A stretch of 37,583 bases of DNA from Rhodospirillaceae bacterium (GCA_018671895.1 JABHGV010000003.1:1-37583); one strand, 5' to 3'; shown: positions 8,215 to 16,547, counted from the first letter of the stretch. Numbers and translations: made by a program. Notes: generated from the letters alone by a model not told the origin.

Positions 8215-9552
8215 ATGGACGACGCTCACTTTCTTAGCGCCAGCGATGCGGCACAAGCCATCGATAATGGCGAGTTGACATCCGACGAGCTTGTCCGGGC
8301 CTGTCTTGACCACATCGTTGATGTCGAAGACACCATTCAGGCCTGGGCCCATATCGACCCGAACATGGCACTGGCGCAGGCATCCGAACTGGATGAATGG
8401 CGAAGGCTCGGCCATCCGCTGGGGCCCCTGCACGGCGTTCCCATCGGCATCAAGGACATCATCGACAGCGCCGGACTGCCCTGTGAATTCGGCACCGAAA
8501 TCCATGCCGGACGCAAACCTGAACAGGACGCCACCCTGGTCGGTTTGCTGCGCGAGGCCGGGGCCGTCATCATGGGCAAGACCGTGACCGCGGAACTGGC
8601 GGTTCTGACGCCCGGCAAGACGCACAACCCGCACAACCCGGACCACACCCCCGGCGGTTCATCCAGCGGTTCTGCCGCGTCTGTTGCCGCCGGTATGGTG
8701 CCGTTGGCGGTTGGCACCCAGACCAATGGCTCGATGATCCGCCCGGCGTCTTATTGCGGCGTGTACGGCTTCAAGCCCTCGTACGGACGCATTTCCCGCC
8801 ATGGCGTTCTGCAACAATCCCATATCCTCGACACCATCGGCGTCTATGGGCGCAGCATTGATGATATCGCCCTGATTGCCGACGTTCTGATGACCTTCGA
8901 TGCTCAGGACCCCGACATGCGGCCCATCGCCCGCCCGCAGGTCGCCAAAATTTTGGCCGAAGAACCGCCAATGCCGCCGCGCCTCGCCTTTATCCGCACC
9001 CCGGCGTGGGAACAGGCCGATGACAGTACCAAGGAAGCCTTTCGCGAACTGATCGACCATCTGAACGAAGGCGACGAGACCATCGATTTGCTGGAACTTT
9101 CCGAACAATTCGATGACGTCTACGACGTGCACCGGCGCATCATGCTTTCCGGTCTGGCGAAAAATTTCGCTCGCGAATATTCAGATTCCAAAGACAAGCT
9201 GAGTGCGCTTCTGTGCGAGATGATCGAAGAAGGCCAGGGAGTCTCTGAAAGCGATTATATCAACGATGTCGAGCGCATCGAAGAATACAACACCATCCTT
9301 GATCTGATTTTCGAGGATTACGACGCGGCCCTGACCCCGTCAACCACAGGTGAGGCCCCAGTCGGTCTTGAGTCGACCGGCAGCCCTATTTTCTGTACCA
9401 TTTGGACATTATGTGGAACCCCGGCCATCAACCTGCCAATATTGCAGGGACCGAATGGCCTGCCGCTGGGTGTACAGATGGTATCGCATAAAGGCGATGA
9501 CGCACGGTTGCTAAGAACCGCCAAATGGCTGATGCAACGGCTGGAAAGCTAG
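8215..9552 (+). CDS. Amidase (amidase signature family)
   Basis: This 445-residue cytoplasmic hydrolase has the Ser-cisSer-Lys triad of amidase-signature enzymes. Lys80 is in GVPIGIKD. The glycine/serine loop PGGSSSGSA spans about 146-154 and carries the cis serine. The nucleophile is Ser173 in GTQTNGSMIRPA. The residue before Gly172 is Asn171, where most members have glycine (TGGS). The family hydrolyses carboxamides, ureido acids and related compounds to acid plus ammonia, and the substrate cannot be read from sequence. Its place 4 bases after dctM makes it likely that the TRAP system imports its substrate, or that it deaminates a downstream intermediate. The region from 240 to 380 is acidic and variable. 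GatA is unlikely, because gatB and gatC are absent and the operon is catabolic. Confidence 0.9.
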   Translation: MDDAHFLSASDAAQAIDNGELTSDELVRACLDHIVDVEDTIQAWAHIDPNMALAQASELDEWRRLGHPLGPLHGVPIGIKDIIDSAGLPCEFGTEIHAGRKPEQDATLVGLLREAGAVIMGKTVTAELAVLTPGKTHNPHNPDHTPGGSSSGSAASVAAGMVPLAVGTQTNGSMIRPASYCGVYGFKPSYGRISRHGVLQQSHILDTIGVYGRSIDDIALIADVLMTFDAQDPDMRPIARPQVAKILAEEPPMPPRLAFIRTPAWEQADDSTKEAFRELIDHLNEGDETIDLLELSEQFDDVYDVHRRIMLSGLAKNFAREYSDSKDKLSALLCEMIEEGQGVSESDYINDVERIEEYNTILDLIFEDYDAALTPSTTGEAPVGLESTGSPIFCTIWTLCGTPAINLPILQGPNGLPLGVQMVSHKGDDARLLRTAKWLMQRLES

Positions 9553-9561
9553 GAGAAGACC

Positions 9562-9753
9562 ATGGACAACCTGATTAGCGGCTCTATTGCAGTCATCATT
9601 TTTATTGCCTTTACCGCCGGGCTGGCCGAAACCATCGACACCGTTCCCTTCTACATTATCGTCGGTTCGGTGATTGTCATGGCGCTGGTTGATTTCTTGC
9701 AGTCGGCGAAAGCGGGTCTTAAAGAAGAAGAAACGTCCCGCGAGCGGGACTAA
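9562..9753 (+). CDS. Small two-helix membrane protein, TRAP/amidase operon
   Basis: This 63-residue protein has two hydrophobic segments, at about residues 5-25 and 30-47, and a charged tail rich in Lys, Glu and Arg (KAGLKEEETSRERD). I do not recognise a family. It begins 9 bases after the amidase stop with AGGAG 7 bases before the ATG, so it is very probably translated and part of the operon. A hairpin GTCCCG-CGAG-CGGGAC (9735-9750) is encoded by the last codons just before the TAA and may end or protect the transcript. A role as a small accessory subunit of the transporter is only a guess from position. Confidence 0.65.
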   Translation: MDNLISGSIAVIIFIAFTAGLAETIDTVPFYIIVGSVIVMALVDFLQSAKAGLKEEETSRERD

Positions 9754-9764
9754 TGTTTGATTGA

Positions 9765-9894
9765 CGCATCCTTCGGATGGCGCATCCTCTGGAAGTCTGA
9801 CCATAAATGGGATCAGGAGTCAGGTTTGGCAGGATAAGGCTCCTGTCGCCAGACTTGTTTGACTTCCAGAAGCCGCGCCTCGCATGGCGAGCGC
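9765..9894. repeat. Dispersed structured repeat, copy B (most complete)
   Basis: Arms CCTCTGGAAG (9786-9795) and CTTCCAGAAG (9863-9872) are inverted with one mismatch. Between them CAGGAG (about 9814-9819) pairs with CTCCTG (9840-9845). Both ends carry a bulged-C hairpin pointing outward. On the left it is 9765-9782, with stem ATCC/GGAT and a 3-base loop. On the right it is 9875-9894: GCGC, bulged C, TCGC, loop ATG, GCGAGCGC. The two stems differ in sequence but pair the same way. The copy fills the gap between the convergent operon end and xerD. It shares its arms and hairpin type with copies at 1601-1740 and 22645-22718. Confidence 0.75.
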
Positions 9895-9916
9895 CCACAA
9901 AATATCTTTCGCCACC

Positions 9917-10843
9917 CTACTTGGTGGCTAAAGGATGATGATCCTGTACCAGCCGCTTTAAGCGTTCATCCAGAACATGCGTATAGATCTGCGTCGTCGC
10001 GATGTCGGCATGGCCTAGCATTTGCTGCAACGACCGCAAATCCGCTCCATGGGCCAGCATATGACTGGCAAAGGAATGACGCAGCACATGCGGCGATACC
10101 CGCTTCATTTCCAGATCGGCCTCGACGGCCAGTTCCTTGAGCATTTGCCCAAAGCGCGCACGGGTCAGGTGGCCGTGTTTGCCGCGCGACGGAAACAGGA
10201 ACCGGGCGGCTGCATTAGTGCTTTTACCCTTCGGCAGAAACCCCTCGCGAACCTCTGAGTATACAGCAATGGCCTCAGCCGCCGGTTCTGACAACGGCAC
10301 CATGCGCTCTTTACCGCCCTTGCCGCGAACAATCAGCATATTGCCATCCCTGGACAACGCCGCCAGCGGCAGGCCGACCAGTTCCGAAACCCGCAAGCCG
10401 GTGGCATAGAGAATCTCCATCAGCGCAATCAGCCGCAAGCCGTCGGCACCCCGGCGCGCATGGGTCGCCAGCAACAACCGGTCGACCTCGTCCTCGCTCA
10501 GATATTTCGGCAATGGGCGGCCCTGACGGGGACTGTCGATGACACTGCTGGGATCATCTTCGCGAACGCTTTCGGCGTGCAGAAAACGGAAGAACTGCCT
10601 GAGCGCCGATAACCGGCGCGCACTGGTCGAAACCGCCATTCCGGCACCGGATAATTTTTTCAGGTAAGCCCGGATAATATCAGTCGATGCATTTTCCGGG
10701 GCCCGCTTGCGAGCTTGTGAAAACGCTGCAAAATCGCTTAGATCACGACGATAGGACTCGATGGTATTTTCGGCCGCACCGCGCTCGACCGTCAACATTT
10801 CAAGGAAGCTTTCAACGTGACGAGAGGGCGCTTCCTTTTGCAT
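9917..10843 (-). CDS. xerD: Site-specific tyrosine recombinase XerD
   Basis: This 308-residue protein has the XerC/XerD layout: an N-terminal SAM-like core-binding domain (about 5-95) and a catalytic domain (110-305). The catalytic residues are all present: Arg151 in ATGLRVSEL, Lys176 in the KGGKER hairpin, His252 and Arg255 in HVLRHSFASH, His278 in LGHADI and Tyr287 in TTQIYTHV. XerD with XerC resolves chromosome dimers at dif at the division septum, activated by FtsK. Length, the LGHADIATTQIYTHV signature and the chromosomal neighbourhood next to aroK favour housekeeping XerD over an integrase. It starts 5 bases after the stop of the 628-residue upstream gene, so the two are probably cotranscribed. 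No dif-like site was recognised nearby. Confidence 0.92.
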   Translation of the reverse strand: MQKEAPSRHVESFLEMLTVERGAAENTIESYRRDLSDFAAFSQARKRAPENASTDIIRAYLKKLSGAGMAVSTSARRLSALRQFFRFLHAESVREDDPSSVIDSPRQGRPLPKYLSEDEVDRLLLATHARRGADGLRLIALMEILYATGLRVSELVGLPLAALSRDGNMLIVRGKGGKERMVPLSEPAAEAIAVYSEVREGFLPKGKSTNAAARFLFPSRGKHGHLTRARFGQMLKELAVEADLEMKRVSPHVLRHSFASHMLAHGADLRSLQQMLGHADIATTQIYTHVLDERLKRLVQDHHPLATK

Positions 10844-10848
10844 GATTT

Positions 10849-12735
10849 TTATAATCCGGCCGCCACCGCTGCCTCCAACGACAGGGCGCGAACTTCTTTT
10901 TGCAGACCCGCTGTCATCATCGCCGACAGCACCCGGTTCAAGACCACAGGTTCGGCTTGCCCCGGTCCACCCTCGCCCAGCGCCAACAGAGACAACAGCA
11001 CGATTTCGCCGATGCGCGGCGGATAGGTGCCTTCCTGTATGTCGGACTGTTCGAAGCTTTGCTCTTCACTGTCGTAACTTTCCTGGGCCAGTTGTGGCTT
11101 CGAGGTGGCGATTTCACGGCTGACGACGTCAAGACGGTTCCACAACGCCGGGTTGGGCATGGCAACCGTCACCCGTTGCGGACCATCGAGCAGGACTTCC
11201 CACGCTTCGGCGGGGGTTTTGTCGCCAAACACTTCAAGCAAGCCGTACAACAGGGCTGCCTTGGCAGATCCGCCTTGTTTGTCACGGGTCCGGCCCCACC
11301 ACGCCGCAAGCTGTTTCGGCCCCCATTCTTCGGCCTCGACGGCTCCGGCCAGTCTGGCGACCGGCAACAATGTATCGAGCGCCTCTGCCGACTGGTCGTT
11401 ATGCAGGGAATTGGCGCGCAGTAGCGAGAACCATGTGCTGACGGCTTCCGTGTCGCCGCCGACCAACAGGGCGCGAATGACTTCCGGTGCGAACCATGCC
11501 AATTCGGCGGACGGTGGAATACGCCTGAGGATCGGCATGAAGACCCTGACGATAGAGGCATAGCGACCGCCTTCGCGGGCCAGCGACAGGGCGCGGGTCA
11601 CGGCTTCGGCCTGAGCCATCGGCACGGTCTGAATCAATGCCGTGCGATACAGCAAGGCCCGGCTCAACGGGCCGCTTTCGGCCTCTGCCCGAGACAGCGG
11701 GTTGGCCATTTCCTGATCAGAGAACGAAACACTGGTATAGAGCTGGCGCAGGGTATCGGTCGGCAGGGAGCCCGCCTGTTCGGCCCTCTCGGCTGCCTCC
11801 AGGCGAAGCTCGACCGAAGCATTCGGGCTGACCGCAATGGTGCGCAGAACGCCCGGACTGTTCGACGAGACAACGTCGGCCGGCAAGCGCACCTTGGCAA
11901 CTCGCGCCATCGACAGGTGCAGCGGTGACGGATCGGGCAAGGAATCAAGCGTCACCTCACGACCGGCCAGCGCATCGACCAGTTTGAAAAATGCAGGGTC
12001 TTCATCACCGGTTTCAACCAACAACGATACACCGAGCGCCGCGGCATCATGTTCACCGGCAAGGGCCTGGCAGAAAATAAAGGCCTTTTGCCAATACTGA
12101 CTGTCGACGGTGCCGATCTGTCCGGCGGCCAGTGAACAGGCGCGCGCATTGTCATTGGCCAGGAAACGGGTGTTGGCCTCGTGGCGAACCAGTTCATCGT
12201 ATTGACTGCGCCCCGGCGTTGCGTCGAGCAACTGGACGACACCGTTAATATCCCCCATTTGCGACAACAGGCCGACACGCCGCGTAATATGGGCGGCGTT
12301 GCCGGACAAACCGCTGGGAACCGACGCCGATGTCAGCAGCAGGCGGCGCGTCATATCGCGCATGGTCGACGAGCCGACATTCACCGGTATCCGGCGCATC
12401 ATCGTTTCCAGCATCCGTCGGCTGGTGCCCATCCACATGTCCAAGCCAAAGCCGCCGTCTTCGACGCCCAGGACCCCTGCGGTGTCAGGATCAATGGAAG
12501 AAAGGGAGTCGACGCGAACGCCCGCCGGATCAACATCGTTCAGGTTGTTCGATTGAACAGCCCCGTTGCCGTTTTCAAACTGCGGCTCATCGGTTTGGCT
12601 TTCTACGTTCTGCTGCCCGGGTGCCAGCCGCACAGGCCCGCTTTCCGGGCCCTGCGCAAAAGCTGCGCCAGAAACGGCAAACGACAACGCGACGGCAACC
12701 AGGGCCGCCGAAATATCAGCGCGGGAACCGGTCAT
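10849..12735 (-). CDS. Uncharacterised secreted protein, 628 residues
   Basis: I do not recognise a named family. The start is placed at the ATG at 12735, giving residues MTGSRAD followed by a hydrophobic signal sequence ending AAFAQG (cleavage near residue 28). A longer upstream frame would bury this signal peptide. The mature protein begins with a low-complexity Gln/Asn/Glu/Gly stretch. The rest is rich in Ala, Leu and Arg with many short amphipathic helices (for example SLAREGGRYASIVRVFMPIL), suggestive of a helical-repeat solenoid in the periplasm. It ends with short helices near EVRALSLEAAVAAGL. The start lies inside the preceding small gene (20-nt overlap) and the stop is 5 bases from xerD, so three genes form an operon. 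A cell-envelope role is inference from export alone. Confidence 0.85.
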   Translation of the reverse strand: MTGSRADISAALVAVALSFAVSGAAFAQGPESGPVRLAPGQQNVESQTDEPQFENGNGAVQSNNLNDVDPAGVRVDSLSSIDPDTAGVLGVEDGGFGLDMWMGTSRRMLETMMRRIPVNVGSSTMRDMTRRLLLTSASVPSGLSGNAAHITRRVGLLSQMGDINGVVQLLDATPGRSQYDELVRHEANTRFLANDNARACSLAAGQIGTVDSQYWQKAFIFCQALAGEHDAAALGVSLLVETGDEDPAFFKLVDALAGREVTLDSLPDPSPLHLSMARVAKVRLPADVVSSNSPGVLRTIAVSPNASVELRLEAAERAEQAGSLPTDTLRQLYTSVSFSDQEMANPLSRAEAESGPLSRALLYRTALIQTVPMAQAEAVTRALSLAREGGRYASIVRVFMPILRRIPPSAELAWFAPEVIRALLVGGDTEAVSTWFSLLRANSLHNDQSAEALDTLLPVARLAGAVEAEEWGPKQLAAWWGRTRDKQGGSAKAALLYGLLEVFGDKTPAEAWEVLLDGPQRVTVAMPNPALWNRLDVVSREIATSKPQLAQESYDSEEQSFEQSDIQEGTYPPRIGEIVLLSLLALGEGGPGQAEPVVLNRVLSAMMTAGLQKEVRALSLEAAVAAGL

Positions 12736-12856
12736 CGGGCAATACTTTTTCAATTTTGACAATCGGTGCGGGAATGTCCCAGGTGGCGAGGAAGGCCGCG
12801 CCGCCAAAAATAAGGGCACAAACAACAAGCAAAACGAATCTTGAGATACTTTTCAT
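12716..12856 (-). CDS. Small single-helix membrane protein, 46 residues
   Basis: The frame encodes a basic N-terminus (MKSISR), a single hydrophobic segment at about residues 7-24, then a conserved-looking periplasmic tail TWDIPAPIVKIEKVLPDDRFPR. The start at 12856 is favoured because AAGGA lies 5-6 bases upstream; an ATG at 12862 is the alternative. I know this type of short protein (membrane helix, then TWDIPAP and a terminal FPR) as a hypothetical protein upstream of the large secreted protein in related bacteria, but it has no assigned function. Its last 20 bases overlap the start of the 628-residue gene, which argues for translational coupling and perhaps physical partnership. Confidence 0.75.
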   Translation of the reverse strand: MKSISRFVLLVVCALIFGGAAFLATWDIPAPIVKIEKVLPDDRFPR

Positions 12857-13015
12857 GGTCATCCTTGTAAACGCAAACGCTCTCGAGGGCCACAGCAAGC
12901 CTCTTTAATACATCCAAGAATATGCTAGGTTCCGACTGTGGCAATTTTTCGGCAGTCTATCGGCTTGAAAAACCACATACAATACAGTTAACGCCTGAAT
13001 GACCGGAACAAAAGC

Positions 13016-13582
13016 ATGGCGGAGACATCCGCACAACATCAGATAAAACCATCGAAGTCTGTCGTTATGATTGGCCTGATGGGGGCCGGAAAAAGCCGGA
13101 TTGGACGTGAACTGGCAGCGTTGCTGGGTGTTCCGTTCGTCGATGCCGACACCGAAATCGTCGAGGCTGCCGGTTGTTCGATCCCCTATATCTTTGAACA
13201 TTATGGCGAACAGGCCTTCCGCGATGTTGAATTGCGGGTTATTAACCGCCTGCTTGATGGTCCGCCGCACATTATCGCCACCGGCGGCGGTGCCTTTTTG
13301 AACGAGAACGTTCGCACCCGAATTCTCAATCACGCCACATCCATCTGGCTGAGGGCTGAGCTGGATATCCTTGTCGAGCGCACGGGGCGTCGGGGCGGCA
13401 GGCCGCTTCTGGAAAAAGGCGACCCGCGTGAAATTCTCGACGAACTGATGAAAGAACGCTATCCGGTGTATGCTATGGCGGACATTATCGTCGATTCACT
13501 TGATGTGACGATCGCCGATACCGTCAATGACACGGCCAAAGCGCTGGCCGAATTTCTGGAAGGACAACAAGACTCCCAATGA
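13016..13582 (+). CDS. aroK: Shikimate kinase
   Basis: This 188-residue P-loop kinase phosphorylates shikimate with ATP to shikimate 3-phosphate in aromatic amino acid synthesis. The Walker A motif is GLMGAGKS (20-27). Shikimate contacts are Asp45 in DADTEI, Arg69 in QAFRDVE and the glycine triplet TGGGAF (89-94). The lid contains GRRGGRPLL with Arg129. A 12-residue N-terminal extension precedes the core. The gene is divergent from the small membrane protein operon and overlaps aroB by 4 nt, the usual aroK-aroB arrangement. Confidence 0.96.
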   Translation: MAETSAQHQIKPSKSVVMIGLMGAGKSRIGRELAALLGVPFVDADTEIVEAAGCSIPYIFEHYGEQAFRDVELRVINRLLDGPPHIIATGGGAFLNENVRTRILNHATSIWLRAELDILVERTGRRGGRPLLEKGDPREILDELMKERYPVYAMADIIVDSLDVTIADTVNDTAKALAEFLEGQQDSQ

Positions 13583-14706
13583 CCGACGCTTCGAGCAACA
13601 ACATCCTGCTCCACCTCGACCTTGGGGACCGGTCCTATGACATCGCCGTCGATGATGGACTGCTGGGGGACGCCGGACACCATATCGCGCCGCTGATCGG
13701 TGATGGCCGTGCAGTCATCGTCAGCGATTCCAATGTCGCGCCTTTGTATCTTGGCACTCTTGAGAATTCCCTTGATGCCGCCGGTATCGACCATGCTTCG
13801 GTGATTGTTCCGGCTGGCGAGGCAAGCAAAAGCTTTGCCCAACTGGAATCCCTGACCGACGAGATCTTCAAGGCCGGGATTGATCGTAAATCGATGCTGA
13901 TTGCGCTTGGTGGCGGAGTCATCGGCGACTTGTGCGGATTTGCTTCCGCCATCACCATGCGTGGCATCGACTTCATTCAGATACCAACTTCGCTGCTGGC
14001 CCAGGTCGATAGTTCCGTCGGCGGCAAGACCGGCATCAATTCGTCCTTCGGCAAGAATCTGATCGGTGCCTTTCACCAACCGCGGCTGGTTATTGCCGAC
14101 CTTGCCAGCCTGGACACCCTGGCCCCGCGTGAAATGCGCGGCGGTTATGCAGAGATCATCAAATACGGGTTGATTAACGACGTTGAATTTTTCGACTGGC
14201 TGGAAAACAATGGTCAGGCCCTGATCAATGGCGACCGGGATGCCCAGCGTCACGCCGTGCTGAGGAGTTGCGCCGCCAAGGCCGACGTCGTCGCCGAGGA
14301 TGAAAAAGAAAACGGTCGCCGCGCCCTGCTTAATCTGGGGCACACTTTCGGTCATGCGCTTGAAGCTGAAACCGGTTACGGCGACGCACTGACCCATGGC
14401 GAGGCCGTTTCCATCGGCATGTGCATGGCGTTCGATTTATCGGCGCGCCTGAACCTGTGCCCCGAAGAAGATGCCGCAAGGCTGCGCGCCCACCTGCAAT
14501 CTGTCGATTTGCCGACAGACCTTGGCGATCTGGACACCGCATCGTGGACGGCCGACGCCCTGATCGCCCATATGGGGATGGATAAAAAAACCGAAGGCGG
14601 CACCGTCGTCTTTATTATGGCCCGTGGCATCGGCAAGGCCTTCATCAGCCGCGATATCGCCATCGGTGACGTTCGCACCCTGCTTAACGACGCCCTGAAC
14701 GGATAA
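13579..14706 (+). CDS. aroB: 3-dehydroquinate synthase
   Basis: This 375-residue enzyme converts DAHP to 3-dehydroquinate, using NAD and zinc, as the second step of the shikimate pathway. Signatures are the NAD-binding GGGVIGDLCGF (111-121), the substrate loop QVDSSVGGKTGIN (142-154), the zinc-ligand glutamate in RGGYAEIIKYG (Glu192) and the zinc histidines in GHTFGHALE and HGEAVSIGM. Length is normal. The ATG lies within the aroK stop (4-nt overlap) and the membrane-protein gene follows after 5 bases, giving a compact operon. Confidence 0.97.
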   Translation: MTDASSNNILLHLDLGDRSYDIAVDDGLLGDAGHHIAPLIGDGRAVIVSDSNVAPLYLGTLENSLDAAGIDHASVIVPAGEASKSFAQLESLTDEIFKAGIDRKSMLIALGGGVIGDLCGFASAITMRGIDFIQIPTSLLAQVDSSVGGKTGINSSFGKNLIGAFHQPRLVIADLASLDTLAPREMRGGYAEIIKYGLINDVEFFDWLENNGQALINGDRDAQRHAVLRSCAAKADVVAEDEKENGRRALLNLGHTFGHALEAETGYGDALTHGEAVSIGMCMAFDLSARLNLCPEEDAARLRAHLQSVDLPTDLGDLDTASWTADALIAHMGMDKKTEGGTVVFIMARGIGKAFISRDIAIGDVRTLLNDALNG

Positions 14707-14711
14707 GCACC

Positions 14712-15974
14712 ATGTTGATTATCCTGAGCGCAATTTTTGTGCTGCTACTGCTTTCGGCCTTCTTTTCCGGATCCGAAACGGCGCTGACCGCCGCTTCGCG
14801 CCCGTTGATGCATCACATGGAGCAGAAAGGCAATCGACGCGCCGGTCTTGTCAATCGTCTTCAGGCGAAGCGCGAACGACTGATCGGGGCAATCCTGCTG
14901 GGCAACAATCTGGTCAACATTCTGGCCTCGGCACTGGCGACCAGTATGCTGATTACGCTGTACGGCGAACCGGGCGTCGCCTATGCGACCATCGGCATGA
15001 CTCTGTTGGTACTGGTCTTTGCCGAGATTCTACCCAAAACCTATGCCATTCATCACGCCAACCGCATGTCCCTGGCCATCGCGCCGTTGGTTAACGCGCT
15101 GGTTATGGTGTTGTCGCCGTTGACCCGCGCCATCAATTTCCTGGTGCGAGGTATTCTCAGGGTATTCGGCATCGATTATCAGGCCAACGACGCCTACGTC
15201 TCGTCGGCTGAAGAACTGCGCGGAGCCATCGACCTGCACAAAGGCAAGGCCGATACCGTCAAGCACGAACGGGCCATGTTAAGCAGCATCCTTGATCTGG
15301 CCGAAGTGCAGGTCGGCGAGATCATGATCCATCGCAAGGACGTCACCATGGTCGATGTCGAGCAACCGACGGAAAAAATCATCGAAGAGGTCCTGTCCAG
15401 CCCCTTTACCCGAATTCCCCTGTGGCGCGGCCAGCCCGACAACATTGTCTGCGTGCTGCACGTCAAGGCGCTGTTCGGTGCCGTGCGCACCAGTCAAGGA
15501 AGCCTCAAGGACCCGGCCGACATCGACGTCATCCGGCTGTCGGCTAAACCCTGGTTCGTGCCCGAACAAACCACCCTGTTCGATCAGTTGCAGGCATTTC
15601 GCAGCCGCCGTGAACACTTTGCCCTGGTCGTCGATGAATACGGCAGCCTGATGGGGATCGTCACGCTGGAAGATATTCTGGAAGAAATCGTCGGCGATAT
15701 TTCAGACGAACACGATATCGTCATGCCCGGCGTGATCCCCGGTGGTGACGGCAGTTATGTGGTCAACGGCAGCGTAACCATTCGCGACCTGAACAGGCGT
15801 TTCGGCTGGAAGCTGCCCGATGAAGAAGCAGCGACCGTCGCCGGGCTGATCCTGCATGACTCCAGGCGTATTCCCGATATCGGCCAGGTGTTCAGGTTCC
15901 ACGGCCTGCGCTTCGAGATCTTGCAGCGCAAGCGTCAGCAAATCACATCCATCCGCATCACAGAGTCCGAATAA
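14712..15974 (+). CDS. CNNM/CBS/CorC-type membrane protein (HlyC/CorC family transporter)
   Basis: This 420-residue inner-membrane protein has three parts in order. The first is a DUF21/CNNM transmembrane domain (about 1-180) with three to four helices, beginning with a hydrophobic helix and FFSGSETALTAASR. Next is a pair of CBS domains (about 200-320) with IMIHRKDVTMVDVE and FALVVDEYGSLMGIVTLEDILEEIVGDI. Last is a C-terminal CorC_HlyC domain (about 335-418) with DLNRRFGWKLPDEEAATVAG. Relatives are linked to magnesium/cobalt export or homeostasis; the old hemolysin name is misleading. It follows aroB by 5 bases, and the next gene starts directly after its TAA. The ion it handles cannot be read from sequence. 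Confidence 0.9.
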   Translation: MLIILSAIFVLLLLSAFFSGSETALTAASRPLMHHMEQKGNRRAGLVNRLQAKRERLIGAILLGNNLVNILASALATSMLITLYGEPGVAYATIGMTLLVLVFAEILPKTYAIHHANRMSLAIAPLVNALVMVLSPLTRAINFLVRGILRVFGIDYQANDAYVSSAEELRGAIDLHKGKADTVKHERAMLSSILDLAEVQVGEIMIHRKDVTMVDVEQPTEKIIEEVLSSPFTRIPLWRGQPDNIVCVLHVKALFGAVRTSQGSLKDPADIDVIRLSAKPWFVPEQTTLFDQLQAFRSRREHFALVVDEYGSLMGIVTLEDILEEIVGDISDEHDIVMPGVIPGGDGSYVVNGSVTIRDLNRRFGWKLPDEEAATVAGLILHDSRRIPDIGQVFRFHGLRFEILQRKRQQITSIRITESE

Positions 15975-16547
15975 ATGCCTCTTTCCGAGTCCAAATCCAG
16001 AGAACAGATTCATACCCGCGACATTCAGTGTCAGGGTTTCAAACGCGAAGACGGTTTGTATGACATCGAAGGACGGCTGGTTGACACCAAGACCTACGAT
16101 TTCGACAACGTCGACCATGGCGTCATCAAAAGCGGTCAGCCAATTCACCACATGTTGCTGCGGCTGACCCTGGACGAGGAGTTGCGCGTCCACGACATCG
16201 AGGTGTCGACCGAGTCCGGTCCGTTCAACATCTGCGCCGATATCGCGCCATCCTTTGAAAAACTGAAGGGGCTGACCATCGAGGCTGGCTGGCGGCGGCG
16301 AGTTCTGGAACGGGTTGGCGGGGTGCGTGGATGCACCCACCTGACCGATATGTTGCTTGGGCCCATGGCCGTTACCGCCTTTCAGACCATCGCCGCAGCG
16401 CGAGCGCGGCGCGCCAGCGCCGATAGCGACGGCAATCCGCCGCGCCTGATTGACACCTGCCACGCGTTATCAAGCACCGGGCCCGTCGTTAAGCGGGACT
16501 GGCCGGAATTCCATGTTTCTGAATCGGATGAAATAAAGCCGGACTAG
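15975..16547 (+). CDS. DUF2889 family protein
   Basis: This 190-residue soluble protein matches the DUF2889 type. The N-terminal half has RDIQCQGFKREDGLYDIEG and RLVDTKTYDF, followed by IHHMLLRLTLDEELRVHDIEV. The second half has IEAGWRRRVLERVGG, GVRGCTHLTDMLLGPMA and a terminal PEFHV segment. Members have no established biochemical role. The gene begins immediately after the CorC-like TAA, so it belongs to the aroK operon. Its TAG stop shares the palindrome CTAG (16544-16547) with the stop of the convergent ribbon-helix-helix gene. Confidence 0.85.
   Translation: MPLSESKSREQIHTRDIQCQGFKREDGLYDIEGRLVDTKTYDFDNVDHGVIKSGQPIHHMLLRLTLDEELRVHDIEVSTESGPFNICADIAPSFEKLKGLTIEAGWRRRVLERVGGVRGCTHLTDMLLGPMAVTAFQTIAAARARRASADSDGNPPRLIDTCHALSSTGPVVKRDWPEFHVSESDEIKPD

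Noticed and set aside
8215-9552. GatA subunit of aspartyl/glutamyl-tRNA amidotransferase
   Set aside because: It belongs to the same superfamily, but gatB and gatC are absent, the nucleophile loop differs (TNGS), and the gene is embedded in a transporter operon.
9917-10843. Phage or genomic-island integrase
   Set aside because: The sequence has XerD-type signatures and sits beside aroK/aroB; there is no tRNA attachment site or phage gene nearby.
10849-12828. Longer start for the 628-residue protein at 12828
   Set aside because: It would add 31 residues ahead of a clear signal peptide and overlap most of the 46-residue gene.
13459-14397. 312-codon minus-strand frame opposite aroB
   Set aside because: aroB is unmistakable on the plus strand; the antisense frame is a composition artefact.
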